Numbered from the stretch's first letter, positions 17,449 to 26,160 are shown. The stretch is 64,000 bases of DNA from Tropicimonas isoalkanivorans (GCF_900112335.1 NZ_FOLG01000001.1:806001-870000); one strand, 5' to 3'. Notes: generated by a model not told the origin, from the sequence alone. A program made the numbers and translations.

Positions 17449-19608
17449 CTAGTTGACGTAGTACTTGTTCGCGCCCTTGCCGGAATAGGCGCCGTACCGC
17501 TGCCCGTGACCGTAGGAGCGCATCTTTTCCGTATCGACCTTGGTCAGTACCAGGCCATCGGCCGACAGGCCAGAAAGCTCGAGCTGCGCCAGCGCGTCGC
17601 GCACCTGGCTGCGCCGGGTGCTCTCCCATTGGACCATGAACAGGATCGTATCCGCATACTGTCCAACCACCCGCGCATCGGGCACCAGCAACAGCGGCGG
17701 CGTGTCGATTACCACGAAGTCATATGCCTCCCGCGCGACGTCGATCAGGCAACTGAAGGCCTGGGAGGCCAGAATGTCAGCCGGATTGGCGGTGGTTTGG
17801 CCGCTGGACAAGATGTCGATGCCAAGCGAAACCTGGCTCTGCACGGCGTCGAGCAGGTCTGTTTCCCCCGAAAGGACGGAGAGCAGGGATTTGTCTTTCG
17901 GGGCCGGAAAGATCTCGGAGAACGCCCGACGCCGAACGTCGCCCTCTATCAACAGAACCGATTTTCCTAGCCCGGCGAAGTGATGGGCCAGCGCGATGGA
18001 GGTGACTGTCTTGCCCTCCCCCGGGACAGAGGAGGTCGCGATGATGACCCGAGGCGGGGAGTCGATAGACGTGTATTGCAGCGACGTCCGCAGCCCACGC
18101 ACCGCTTCCGCCCCGACAGAACCTGGCTTGCCGACGATGTAGGAGATCAGGTCGATCCGAGACCGGCCGGGGATCTGCGGGATCTGCCCCAGGACCGGCA
18201 GACCGGTGTCTCCCTCCAGGGTTTCACTCAGGCGATAGCGGTCGTTCATGCGGTCGCGCAGGATTAGCAAGCCACATGTCAGAACCATGCCCATAAGGCC
18301 GCTCATGATCATGAACCGAAAGCCGTTCGCCCCGATCTGCCTCCCCCCGAAGGCCGGCGAAAGGACGCGGGCCGACGCCTGTGCGAAGCCTTCCTTGACC
18401 GCCGCTTCCTTCAGGCGGGCGAGGAAGTATTCGTAGATCAGACGATCGGCTTCCGCTTCACGCTCGAGCTGGCGAAGCTGGACGTATTCAGTGGATTGCT
18501 GGTCGATCTCCACCTGTTGTTCCTGAAGCGCTGCGCGCAGCCTCTCGGCATGCACTATCCGCTTGTCGAGATCCCGGGACAAATCGGAAAGCAGCGTATC
18601 CACCTTCGCTTGGAGCCGCTGGACCGAAGCCGGGTCGGTTTCGTCCACGGACACGCTCCATGGGCGGCCGGTCACCCGCTCCACCGCGGCGAGCTGGTCA
18701 GAGGCCGATCCACTGGACCGCGCATTTTCGATCAGCGCCTGCTTGTCTGACAGGTCGCGCACGTCCTGTTCCGCCGTCTCGGCGCGCTCGCGGAGGGTCT
18801 TGAACTGAAGGTTCAACGCCTCGAGCGTCTGTTCATTCTGGAGGTCCGCGTCGCCACGAAATGCTTCCATCCTGCGGGCCGAGGCATCTGCCTCCGCCTT
18901 GAGATCGGCTGTTTGGTCCGACAGCCACTCCCGCGCCTCGCGGGTGCGCTCGAGGCGCACGTCAACCTGATCGCGGATGTAGAGGTCAGCCAGCGTGTTC
19001 GCGAAAAGGGCCGCCCGTTGGGCGTTGGTATCCCGAACCGAAATATCCAGCATGTAGGAGAATTCCTGGTTCGAGACCGAAATCGCGCGGCGCAGACGGC
19101 TGGCGATGGAGTGCAGGATCTGGTTATCCGGCGGTGGCGCTACGGTCTCCTGCGGTGTGGAATCCTTGCCGAGCATACTGGACAACCAGCCCCGATCACT
19201 GCCCGCGTCCTCCCTTGGCAGGTAGGGATTGAAGTCGGGATTGCGGATGAGATCGAGTTCCACCGCCAGTTTCTCAGCGAGATTGTAGGATTCGATGACC
19301 CCCATCTCTGTCTTGAGCACAGCGTCGTTCCACGCGTTGCCGCTGCCCGCCGTCAGCGACGGCAGACCGGCCACCGGCGTCTCCTCGCGTTCGAGCATGA
19401 TGGTTGCCGTCGCAACGTAGACCGGCGTCGATGCCACAACCCCTTGGTAATATCCGAAGGCAAGCCCCAGGACGGTCGCGATGAGAATCCAGTACCGCCC
19501 GCGCCAAAGGGCCATGAAGATCGAGCGGAGGTCGATCTCGTCGTCCTTTTCCGTCTCAGTCGTGCGGCCGACGGGGCGGCCGGACACGAGCCTGTTAAGC
19601 TGGTTCAT
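17449..19608 (-). CDS. wzc: Wzc-type polysaccharide co-polymerase and tyrosine autokinase (copy 1)
   Basis: 719-aa inner-membrane BY-kinase controlling polysaccharide chain length and export. Order: cytosolic N-tail, membrane segment (ILIATVLGLAFGYY, about 36-55), periplasmic Wzz/coiled-coil region (about 60-430) with the GNVR-like end, second membrane segment (FMIMSGLMGMVLTCGLLIL), then the cytosolic kinase with Walker A SSVPGEGKTVTS, Walker A' LLIEGDVRRR and Walker B VVIDTPPLLL. The C-terminus holds a tyrosine cluster (YGHGQRYGAY, KYYVN) that in this family is autophosphorylated. It sits with an HprK-like kinase and a nucleotidyltransferase gene but no glycosyltransferase, and it has a paralogue at 51-53 kb. 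A separate export system or an accessory regulator are both possible. Confidence 0.9.
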   Translation of the reverse strand: MNQLNRLVSGRPVGRTTETEKDDEIDLRSIFMALWRGRYWILIATVLGLAFGYYQGVVASTPVYVATATIMLEREETPVAGLPSLTAGSGNAWNDAVLKTEMGVIESYNLAEKLAVELDLIRNPDFNPYLPREDAGSDRGWLSSMLGKDSTPQETVAPPPDNQILHSIASRLRRAISVSNQEFSYMLDISVRDTNAQRAALFANTLADLYIRDQVDVRLERTREAREWLSDQTADLKAEADASARRMEAFRGDADLQNEQTLEALNLQFKTLRERAETAEQDVRDLSDKQALIENARSSGSASDQLAAVERVTGRPWSVSVDETDPASVQRLQAKVDTLLSDLSRDLDKRIVHAERLRAALQEQQVEIDQQSTEYVQLRQLEREAEADRLIYEYFLARLKEAAVKEGFAQASARVLSPAFGGRQIGANGFRFMIMSGLMGMVLTCGLLILRDRMNDRYRLSETLEGDTGLPVLGQIPQIPGRSRIDLISYIVGKPGSVGAEAVRGLRTSLQYTSIDSPPRVIIATSSVPGEGKTVTSIALAHHFAGLGKSVLLIEGDVRRRAFSEIFPAPKDKSLLSVLSGETDLLDAVQSQVSLGIDILSSGQTTANPADILASQAFSCLIDVAREAYDFVVIDTPPLLLVPDARVVGQYADTILFMVQWESTRRSQVRDALAQLELSGLSADGLVLTKVDTEKMRSYGHGQRYGAYSGKGANKYYVN

Positions 19609-19775
19609 GGCGATATTTCTTCTGCTCTGCTCCTGCCTGCTCGCACGTCGTAGGTCCGGTTAAAGGCAAGAAAGTGAAAACTGTCTGTCTTGCGTGGGGC
19701 AATTGTGCACTTGCCGGAAACGACTTCGCCTTCTGCGCGTGCCCGATTGCTCCGGTCATCCCGCATCCGCACCAA

Positions 19776-20930
19776 TCAGATCACCATTCCGGAGCATGCA
19801 TGGAGCGCTGTGTCCGTATCGGGATAGGTGATGCGACAGGCGGGCACCTCGTCGGCCAGGCGGACCAGAGGGGCCAGGCTGTCAGATAGCGCAAGAGGGG
19901 CCGCCCCAACCTTCAGCAGGCCAACCAGGGTCTGCTCCGGAGACAGGGCTTCGGTGGTGGGGGTACAGCCCGATATGTATTGGGGAAAGACAATGGCCGA
20001 AACTGGCAGGATGCGCCCTGCCCGAGCCGGGTTTGCCGGCGGCTGGAACTCCACCCCAAGGATGCTCGCAATGTCGTCCGTCCCGCCAGCGCGGGCCTGA
20101 GCGGGATCCCAGCTTCCCGGGCGCTTCACCGATGCCGCGGTCGGAATGGCGGTCACAGTCTGGCCGTCGCGCATGAGCGGAATGAGGTCGTCTCCGACAT
20201 GCTGCCACCCTGCCGCAGCCAGCGCCAAGGCCAGCGTCGTCTTGCCGGCTCCGGTCGCCCCGGCCAGCAGAACGCCCTGCCCGTGCCGTGCAACACAGGC
20301 GGAATGCAACAGTGCCGCGACCCGGTCCCGTCCGGCCAACGCCGCGAGCACCTGCCGCAGAGTGCCGTGGCGGATCTGGTCGTGGTCCAGCCCGGTCGCC
20401 ACGATGGCCCCATTGCGGCGCAGCCGGAAGTCGCCCCACGCGCCGTCCAACTCGATCACATCTACCCCCGCGAGCCCCTTCTCGGCACCATAGGCACCCA
20501 CCACCGCGTCGATCTGGGCGAGGAGGAATGCATGGGGCGTGCGGACGACACAGCCATGTTCGCCGAGGCAATAGGCTCCCTGGTGTAAGGCCTCCCGCAT
20601 GTCAGGCACTTGCGCTGCGACCGGGTTCTCAGAAGGCGACGCGAAAAGGCCAGCATCGTGCCAGCGTCTGAGGGTTTCGCTCACCAGTTTGAGCGATGCC
20701 TCCTGAGCCATGCCACTGCGGACCGAAACGACCTGTCCGATGTCCTCCACGGGAGCGTTGAGGCGCAAGCCATCCAGGATCGCCGCGCCATCGCCGTTTG
20801 AGAGCACGCTGGCCCCAGTTCCGCGCGAGCGTAGGAGCAGGCTCGATCCGAGCGGCAGCACTTCGACGTTGGCGATAGCCTCGGACGGGATCCGCCGCGC
20901 AGGCGCCGATATAGGCCTTGCCAGCGTCAC
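19776..20930 (-). CDS. HprK-like kinase with PqqD-like N-terminal domain
   Basis: 384-aa protein. The C-terminal half resembles the P-loop core of HPr kinase: GVLLAGATGAGKTTLALAL (Walker A) and WQHVGDDLIPL, the D-D-L motif after the second strand. The N-terminal 110 residues resemble PqqD-type peptide-binding folds (LSNGDGAAILDGL followed by a helical ETLRRWHDAGLF), although this part is divergent. Family members occur beside exopolysaccharide genes and in some ribosomal-peptide clusters, where HprK homologues phosphorylate the precursor. The GTG start at 20930 lies only 3 nt after the stop of the 108-aa small gene, so the two are coupled. Its substrate may be that small protein. True Hpr(Ser) kinase function is unlikely because the gene is not in a PTS context. 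Confidence 0.68.
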   Translation of the reverse strand: MTLARPISAPARRIPSEAIANVEVLPLGSSLLLRSRGTGASVLSNGDGAAILDGLRLNAPVEDIGQVVSVRSGMAQEASLKLVSETLRRWHDAGLFASPSENPVAAQVPDMREALHQGAYCLGEHGCVVRTPHAFLLAQIDAVVGAYGAEKGLAGVDVIELDGAWGDFRLRRNGAIVATGLDHDQIRHGTLRQVLAALAGRDRVAALLHSACVARHGQGVLLAGATGAGKTTLALALAAAGWQHVGDDLIPLMRDGQTVTAIPTAASVKRPGSWDPAQARAGGTDDIASILGVEFQPPANPARAGRILPVSAIVFPQYISGCTPTTEALSPEQTLVGLLKVGAAPLALSDSLAPLVRLADEVPACRITYPDTDTALHACSGMVI

Positions 20931-20933
20931 CGG

Positions 20934-21260
20934 CTATTTCGGCCTGAACCCGTTGCTGTCGCGGTCGAACCGCTGCAGGCCAAGGTTTCCGTTGGGCTGT
21001 TTGGACCTTTTACCAGGACCGTCAGGTTCGGGACCGTCGCAGAACCAGTGGTAGATCCAGGCGTTTCTGTCGGGATCGATGACCGAGCAGAACGATTGCG
21101 CAGCGAGCGCGTCGTCCGCCGACAGTATGACCGTGGACGTGCCAGCGACACAGGCGGCGTATTTCTGCACGGCCTTCAGCGCGGCACGCCGATCAGGATC
21201 ATCCGGGCCGTGGTGGTCGCAGGGTGTCTCCGAGGCCTTCTCCGGGTCCGGATCTTTCAT
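20934..21260 (-). CDS. Small protein coupled to the HprK-like kinase (possible modification substrate)
   Basis: 108-aa protein of unknown function. The first 25 residues are acidic and His/Cys-bearing (ETPCDHHGPDDPD). A central segment RRAALKAVQKYAACVAGTST followed by VILSADDALAAQ is moderately hydrophobic with a preceding twin Arg. The rest is Gly/Pro/Asp-rich (CDGPEPDGPGKR) and ends RDSNGFRPK. Four Cys are present in all. Similar small proteins with an RRAAL...Y.A...LLS pattern occur beside HprK-related kinases in alphaproteobacteria. The ATG at 21260 is preceded by GAGG at a normal distance; a TTG four codons earlier is less likely. Coupling to the kinase gene (3-nt gap) makes it a candidate phosphorylation substrate or peptide precursor, which is inference. 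A small cell-envelope protein is the alternative. Confidence 0.6.
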   Translation of the reverse strand: MKDPDPEKASETPCDHHGPDDPDRRAALKAVQKYAACVAGTSTVILSADDALAAQSFCSVIDPDRNAWIYHWFCDGPEPDGPGKRSKQPNGNLGLQRFDRDSNGFRPK

Positions 21261-21278
21261 GCTCGTCCTCAAATCGCG

Positions 21279-21302
21279 TTAACCATTGTTAACGTTTATT
21301 AA
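21279..21302. repeat. Three TTAA(C) elements phased at 10 bp, upstream of the small-protein/kinase genes
   Basis: TTAA occurs at 21279-21282, 21289-21292 and 21299-21302, each followed by C, giving TTAAC repeated at one helical turn. The first is TTAACCAT, which resembles a CtrA half-site. The classical CtrA consensus has seven bases between TTAA halves, whereas here there are six, so the match is imperfect. The elements lie about 20 bp upstream of the small-protein start and about 150 bp upstream of the divergent 92-aa gene. Confidence 0.4.
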
Positions 21303-21308
21303 CCCTAC

Positions 21309-21325
21309 GGCAACCTCAGGTTGCC
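21309..21325. promoter_or_regulatory. Short perfect inverted repeat in the divergent promoter region
   Basis: GGCAACC and GGTTGCC (7-bp arms, 3-base loop TCA) lie at 21309-21325 between the divergent small-protein and 92-aa genes. No T tract follows on either strand, so it is not a typical intrinsic terminator. It could be an operator or a 5'-leader hairpin of the minus-strand transcript. Confidence 0.35.
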
Positions 21326-21449
21326 GGGAAGACAGTTCATCGCTGGTCCGTCGCCAGATGGGCGAATTCGCAACACTGCGTGCGCCGCGGTTACCGAGTG
21401 GCAAACCGTCCGCCCCATTCTCCTGCACTACGAAACACAGGAGACAACC

Positions 21450-21728
21450 ATGACCCTTGGCACCTGGGGCGCGACCGCCCTCGTCCTGCCTGATGACGAA
21501 GAACACGTCTTTCCGCACTGGGTCTCGCCGGCGACCATCCATGCCGAAGTCGGAGACGGAGACGTTCAGATCCAGCGCCGCAACGCCACCGGCGACGATT
21601 GGACCACCATCGAAACCCTCAGCGAGGACTGCTCCAGAATTCTCGATGTGAAGAACATGCCAGCCATGCGAATCCTCCCGACCGGGTCGGCACAATTCAT
21701 GGTCGTCTGGGCGAAGAACGGCGCCTGA
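21450..21728 (+). CDS. Hypothetical 92-residue protein
   Basis: 92 aa, start well supported by GGAG seven bases before the ATG. No signal peptide or membrane segment. The sequence alternates hydrophobic and polar residues (VQIQRRNATGDDWTTIETL, RILPTGSAQFMVVW) as in a small all-beta sandwich, reminiscent of short structural or tail-associated proteins, but I cannot assign a family. It is monocistronic: a strong intrinsic terminator lies 57 bp after the stop, and the divergent neighbour is the small gene coupled to the HprK-like kinase. Codon use is like its neighbours. Function unknown. Confidence 0.6.
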   Translation: MTLGTWGATALVLPDDEEHVFPHWVSPATIHAEVGDGDVQIQRRNATGDDWTTIETLSEDCSRILDVKNMPAMRILPTGSAQFMVVWAKNGA

Positions 21729-21784
21729 CCCCATCCGTCTTCGGTCCGCCAGCCGGGCCGTTCTTGCCGCGTGACGCGGCAGAC

Positions 21785-21812
21785 CGCGGGCGCCCCCAAC
21801 GCCCGCGTTTTT
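21785..21812 (+). terminator. Rho-independent terminator after the 92-aa gene
   Basis: Perfect 8-bp GC stem, CGCGGGCG (21785-21792) with CGCCCGCG (21800-21807), 7-base loop CCCCCAA, followed at once by TTTTT (21808-21812). It ends the transcript of the 92-aa gene and insulates the acyl-CoA dehydrogenase gene that starts 108 bp downstream. Confidence 0.85.
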
Positions 21813-21919
21813 CTCGTGCCTGTCACGACGCGGCGCCACCCGTATGGGGCCATGATACCCCCAAGGTGCTATCCTCCTCCTGCGCGCCGCTTGCCGGCGA
21901 CGCCAAGGGAGGAGCGTTG

Positions 21920-23596
21920 ATGACGACCACCGCCGCACAAACCGACCTCGGCACGCACAGGGTCGAGAACCAACCGCCCGATCTCGGGGACCTGGACCTG
22001 TTTGGAGGCGACCAGGCCCTGTCCGATCACGTAGCGGGCATCGACCACGACGCACGCGACGGGCTGGCGGCCTATGGCGCGGCTCTCGGGACCGCCGACA
22101 TGCAACTCGCCGCGCGGGAGGCCAACCGCCACCCGCCGGACCTCGTGCCATTCGACCGGGCCGGCCGGCGGCTGGACGAGGTGCGCTTTCACCCGGCCTA
22201 CCATCGGTTCATGGACCTGTCGTGCGCGGCGGGGTATGCGGCTATTCCTTGGGAGGGACAGACGGATGGCCACCTGCGCCACGCGGCCATGGTCTACCTC
22301 GCAAGCCAGATGGAGCCGGGCCATTGTTGCCCGCTGACCATGACATATGCCGCCATCCCCACCCTGCCGTCGGAGGGTTCCCCGTTCCCTGTCTGGCGGG
22401 AACGGCTGGTATCGCGGCACTACGACCCAACTGTGCGTCCGGTCGCGGAAAAGGCAGGCGCGACGCTCGGCATGGCCCTGACAGAGAAGCAGGGAGGATC
22501 GGACGTCCGCTCCAACACCACCCGAGCCGAGCGTGACGGCGAAAACTGGCGCCTGACCGGGCACAAGTGGTTCTGCTCGGCGCCGATGTCGGACGGGTTC
22601 CTGACCCTCGCCCAGGCGCCCGCGGGGCTGACCTGTTTTCTTGTCCCGCGCTGGTTGCCGGAGGGCCGCAACGCCATCCGCCTGATGCGGCTCAAGGACA
22701 AGCTCGGGAACCGGTCCAATGCCTCGGCGGAAATCGAGTACCACCGCGCTCTCGCCTTTCAGGTCGGCGACGAGGGTCAGGGACTGCGGGCGATCATAGA
22801 GATGATCCACCATACGCGGCTCGACACGGCTTTGGCGCCCGCGGGTCTGATGCGCGCCGCCCTTCGGGAGGCGCACCATTGGGTAAGCCACCGCACGGCC
22901 TTCCAACGTACCCTGATCGATCAGCCGTTGATGCGCGCCGTGTTGGCGGACCTAGCGTTGGACTTCGAGGGAAGCCTCGCCCTCGGCCTGCATGTCGCCC
23001 GAGCCTTCGACGGCGGCGGGCCGGAGGATCGGGCCTTTGCGCGGATTGGCGTGGCGCTGGCAAAGTTCCTGTCGAACAAGCTTTGCCCAATGGTCATCGG
23101 CGAGGCGCTGGAGTGCCTCGGGGGGGCGGGATACGTCGAGGACAGCCCGGTTCCGATGCTTTACCGGGAGGCCCCGCTCAACGGCATCTGGGAGGGATCG
23201 GGCAACGTGATTTGCCTAGATGTTCTCAGAACGCTCGCGCGCCTGCCCGCCGCGCGCACCGGGCTAGACGCCGAACTGGATGCTGGTGCGTCACTCGACC
23301 GCACCTACGCGCGGGCCCTGCGGGAGCATCGGGACAGATGGCCGCAAAAGCCGCAGGAAGCCGAAGCACGCTGGTTTGTCGAGCAGACCGCGCTGCTGCT
23401 GGCGGCGTCCGTACTCTTGCGCCGCGCGCCACCGGGCGTGGCGGAAGCGTTCGTCCATACGCGCCTGACCGGACGCAGGGGCCGGGGTCCCGGAACCATT
23501 GGCAGCATCGACACGGACGCCGTTCTCGAACGCATCTACCCAAACGGGCAGGCTACGCAGCGTCAGCAACCTCGAATTTCTGCAGGTGCGACCTAG
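21920..23596 (+). CDS. AidB-like acyl-CoA dehydrogenase family protein
   Basis: 558-aa flavoprotein of the acyl-CoA dehydrogenase superfamily, closest to the AidB/isovaleryl-CoA dehydrogenase-like branch. Evidence: HCCPLTMTYAAIPTL, the FAD-binding segment MALTEKQGGSDVRSNTTRA, WRLTGHKWFCSAPMSD, and LECLGGAGYVEDSPVPMLYREAPLNGIWEGSGNVICLDVLR near residue 400-440. The length (about 540-560) is AidB-like, longer than classical 380-aa dehydrogenases. GGGAGGAG eight bases before the ATG at 21920 fixes the start. AidB proteins are linked to alkylation-damage response in E. coli, but many homologues are probably genuine dehydrogenases of unknown substrate. The neighbouring cyd genes begin 65 bp downstream on the same strand, so co-transcription is possible. 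Confidence 0.85.
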   Translation: MTTTAAQTDLGTHRVENQPPDLGDLDLFGGDQALSDHVAGIDHDARDGLAAYGAALGTADMQLAAREANRHPPDLVPFDRAGRRLDEVRFHPAYHRFMDLSCAAGYAAIPWEGQTDGHLRHAAMVYLASQMEPGHCCPLTMTYAAIPTLPSEGSPFPVWRERLVSRHYDPTVRPVAEKAGATLGMALTEKQGGSDVRSNTTRAERDGENWRLTGHKWFCSAPMSDGFLTLAQAPAGLTCFLVPRWLPEGRNAIRLMRLKDKLGNRSNASAEIEYHRALAFQVGDEGQGLRAIIEMIHHTRLDTALAPAGLMRAALREAHHWVSHRTAFQRTLIDQPLMRAVLADLALDFEGSLALGLHVARAFDGGGPEDRAFARIGVALAKFLSNKLCPMVIGEALECLGGAGYVEDSPVPMLYREAPLNGIWEGSGNVICLDVLRTLARLPAARTGLDAELDAGASLDRTYARALREHRDRWPQKPQEAEARWFVEQTALLLAASVLLRRAPPGVAEAFVHTRLTGRRGRGPGTIGSIDTDAVLERIYPNGQATQRQQPRISAGAT

Positions 23597-23661
23597 ATAG
23601 GAAGGAGGGCAGCCTAACTGCCGCCGCGCATCACCGTTTTCTGCAAGGCCGACGTCGCTGG

Positions 23662-25125
23662 ATGTCGGATCATGCCATGTTCGACTCCATCGACGCCGTC
23701 CTTCTCGCCCGCATCCAGTTCGCCTTCACGGTGAGCATGCATTTCCTGTTCCCGGCTTTCACGATTGGGCTTGCCAGCTACCTCGCCGTTCTGAACGGCC
23801 TGTGGCTCTGGACGAAGGAGACGAAGTACCTCGACCTCTTCCGGTACTGGGTCAAGATCTTCGCCCTCGCGTTTGCCATGGGCGTCGTCTCGGGCATCGT
23901 GATGAGCTACCAGTTCGGCACCAATTGGTCTGTGTTCTCGGACCGTGCGGGCCCGGTCATCGGCGCTCCCATGGCCTACGAAGTGCTGAGCGCCTTCTTC
24001 CTCGAAGCCGGGTTCCTCGGCATCATGCTGTTCGGCCGGGAGCGGGTCGGCCCGACGCTGCACATGATCGCCTGCCTCGCGGTCGCGGTCGGCACGGTCT
24101 TCTCGGCCTTCTGGATTCTCAGCGTGAACAGCTGGATGCAGACGCCCGCGGGCTTCGAGATCGACCCGGAGACCGGGCAGTTCCTGCCCACGGATTTCTG
24201 GCAGGTGATCTTCAACCCGTCTTTCCCATACCGGCTGATGCACACCGTGACGGCCGCGTACCTGACCACGGCCTTTATCGTCGGCGGCGTGGGGGCCTAT
24301 CACCTGCTGCTGCGCAGGCGCCGGGGCCAATCGGCGCCCGAAGCCACCAAGACGATGTTTTCCATGGCCATGTGGATGGCGGCCATCGTGGCCCCGATCC
24401 AGATCTTCCTAGGGGATGCGCACGGGTTGAACACCCTTGAACACCAGCCCCCCAAGGTCATGGCGATGGAAGGCCACTACGAAAGCCACCCCCATGGCGC
24501 GCCGCTCTACCTCTTCGGCATTCCCAATGACGCCGAACAGCGACTGGACTACGCCGTCGGCATCCCCAAGCTCGGTTCCCTGATCCTGAAACATGACCCG
24601 AATGCCCCGGTCGCCGGCCTCGACACGGTGCCGGACGAGGACCAACCGCCCGTCTTCATCGTGTTCTGGGCCTTCCGCGTCATGGTCGGGCTCGGCCTTT
24701 GCATGGCCGGCCTGGGCATGTGGTCTCTCTGGGCGCGGTGGCGCAAGCGCCTCTACGACGCGCCTTGGCTGCACCGTGCTGCGGTTGTCATGGCGCCATC
24801 CGGTTTGATCGCAGTGATTGCGGGCTGGGTCACGACCGAGGTCGGCCGCCAGCCGTTCACCGTCTATGGCCTGCTGCGCACCGCAGAGAGTGCAGCACCG
24901 CTGGATTCGCCCGCTGTCGGAGCGTCGCTCGTGGCCTTCGTGCTCGTCTATTTCGCCATTTTCGGCTCCGGCACGTTCTACATTCTTCGCCTGATGTCCC
25001 GCCCAGCCGACGCCAACGAGCCGCGTCTGGGCAGCGTGACCGAAGGACCGACGCGCACGGCGGGCATCACGCCCGCAGCGGGCGCAGCCAGCCACCGGTC
25101 CAAAGACCGCCAACCGGGGGAATGA
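23662..25125 (+). CDS. cydA: Cytochrome bd-type (CIO) ubiquinol oxidase subunit I
   Basis: 487-aa polytopic quinol oxidase subunit that carries haems b and d and the quinol site. Recognisable: ARIQFAFTVSMHFLFPAFTIG (first helix with the haem b595-type His), MGVVSGIVMSYQFGTNW, and GWVTTEVGRQPFTVYG, the conserved GWxxxEVGRQP(W/F) block. The Q-loop is short, as in the cyanide-insensitive CIO/bd-II-like branch of Proteobacteria. The ATG at 23662 lacks a clear ribosome-binding site; an in-frame ATG at 23677 (MFDSIDAVLLARIQ) fits family N-termini equally well. It is followed 3 bp later by cydB. It reduces oxygen to water without proton pumping and usually serves under low oxygen or when haem-copper oxidases are inhibited. 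Confidence 0.93.
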   Translation: MSDHAMFDSIDAVLLARIQFAFTVSMHFLFPAFTIGLASYLAVLNGLWLWTKETKYLDLFRYWVKIFALAFAMGVVSGIVMSYQFGTNWSVFSDRAGPVIGAPMAYEVLSAFFLEAGFLGIMLFGRERVGPTLHMIACLAVAVGTVFSAFWILSVNSWMQTPAGFEIDPETGQFLPTDFWQVIFNPSFPYRLMHTVTAAYLTTAFIVGGVGAYHLLLRRRRGQSAPEATKTMFSMAMWMAAIVAPIQIFLGDAHGLNTLEHQPPKVMAMEGHYESHPHGAPLYLFGIPNDAEQRLDYAVGIPKLGSLILKHDPNAPVAGLDTVPDEDQPPVFIVFWAFRVMVGLGLCMAGLGMWSLWARWRKRLYDAPWLHRAAVVMAPSGLIAVIAGWVTTEVGRQPFTVYGLLRTAESAAPLDSPAVGASLVAFVLVYFAIFGSGTFYILRLMSRPADANEPRLGSVTEGPTRTAGITPAAGAASHRSKDRQPGE

Positions 25126-25128
25126 ACC

Positions 25129-26160
25129 ATGCCATTCACCGAAGGCATCTCCATCGACCTGACGCTCATTTGGGCATTCCTCATTGCCTTCGCGGTCCTC
25201 GTCTACGTTATCCTGGACGGCTTCGACCTCGGGCTGGGAATGCTGTTCGCTGTAGAGCCAAACCGCCGGGACAGGGACGTGATCATGAACTCCGTCGCGC
25301 CGGTGTGGGACGGGAATGAAACTTGGCTGGTGCTGGGCGGCGGCGGCCTGTTCGCGGCGTTTCCGCTCGCCTATGCTCTTGTGCTCCCTGCACTCTACGC
25401 CCCGATCATTGCGATGCTTCTGGCCCTCATTTTTCGGGGCGTTGCCTTTGAATTCCGCTGGCGGACGGAGCGTTGGCGCGGTGTGTGGGACGTCGCGTTC
25501 ATCGGCGGCTCCGCCATCGCCACGCTGTCGCAGGGGATCGCCCTCGGGGGGCTGCTTCAGGGGATCTCCATCGACGAGCAGGCCCGCAGCTATTCCGGCG
25601 GATGGTGGGACTGGCTGACGCCCTTTTCGGTGACCGTCGGCGTGGCACTCATGGTGGGCTACATGCTACTGGGCGCGACATGGCTCGTCATGCGGACCGA
25701 GGGACGCCTGCAAGCCCGAATGCGCCGGCGGGCATGGTATCTGTGCCTCGCAACGGTCGCCTTCATCGGTGTCGTAAGCCTCTGGACGCCATTTCTGCAG
25801 GAGGGCTACTACCTGCGGTGGTTCAGCGGTTGGCGGATCGGGATCGCCGTCGGCGTCGCCGCCGCCGTTCTTGCGCTGGCCGCCCTGATCTGGCGCAGCC
25901 TTGTACTCTACGGGCATGATTACTGGCCCTTTATCTTGTCTCTCGGTCTGTTCGTGCTGAGTTTCGTGGGCCTCGGCGTGTCGATGTATCCGTACGTCAT
26001 CCCCACCGAAGTCACGATCTGGGAGGCCGCGGCACCCGCCAACGCGCAGATGTTCATGCTGGTGGGTGCCTCGATCCTGATCCCGATCATCCTTGTCTAC
26101 ACGGCCTACGCGTACTGGGTCTTCCGCGGCAAGATTGATCCCGACGACGGCTATCACTGA
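25129..26160 (+). CDS. cydB: Cytochrome bd-type (CIO) ubiquinol oxidase subunit II
   Basis: 343-aa integral membrane partner of CydA, with about eight membrane helices. Family motifs: YVILDGFDLGLGMLF near the N-terminus, NSVAPVWDGNETWLVLGGGGLFAAFPLAYA, LALIFRGVAFEFR and SMYPYVIP near the C-terminus. Length and sequence match CIO-type CydB. It follows cydA by 3 bp, and its TGA overlaps the ATG of the small downstream gene, indicating a tight three-gene unit. The genes needed for assembly (cydCD) are not in this window; CIO-type oxidases often lack a linked copy. Confidence 0.95.
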   Translation: MPFTEGISIDLTLIWAFLIAFAVLVYVILDGFDLGLGMLFAVEPNRRDRDVIMNSVAPVWDGNETWLVLGGGGLFAAFPLAYALVLPALYAPIIAMLLALIFRGVAFEFRWRTERWRGVWDVAFIGGSAIATLSQGIALGGLLQGISIDEQARSYSGGWWDWLTPFSVTVGVALMVGYMLLGATWLVMRTEGRLQARMRRRAWYLCLATVAFIGVVSLWTPFLQEGYYLRWFSGWRIGIAVGVAAAVLALAALIWRSLVLYGHDYWPFILSLGLFVLSFVGLGVSMYPYVIPTEVTIWEAAAPANAQMFMLVGASILIPIILVYTAYAYWVFRGKIDPDDGYH

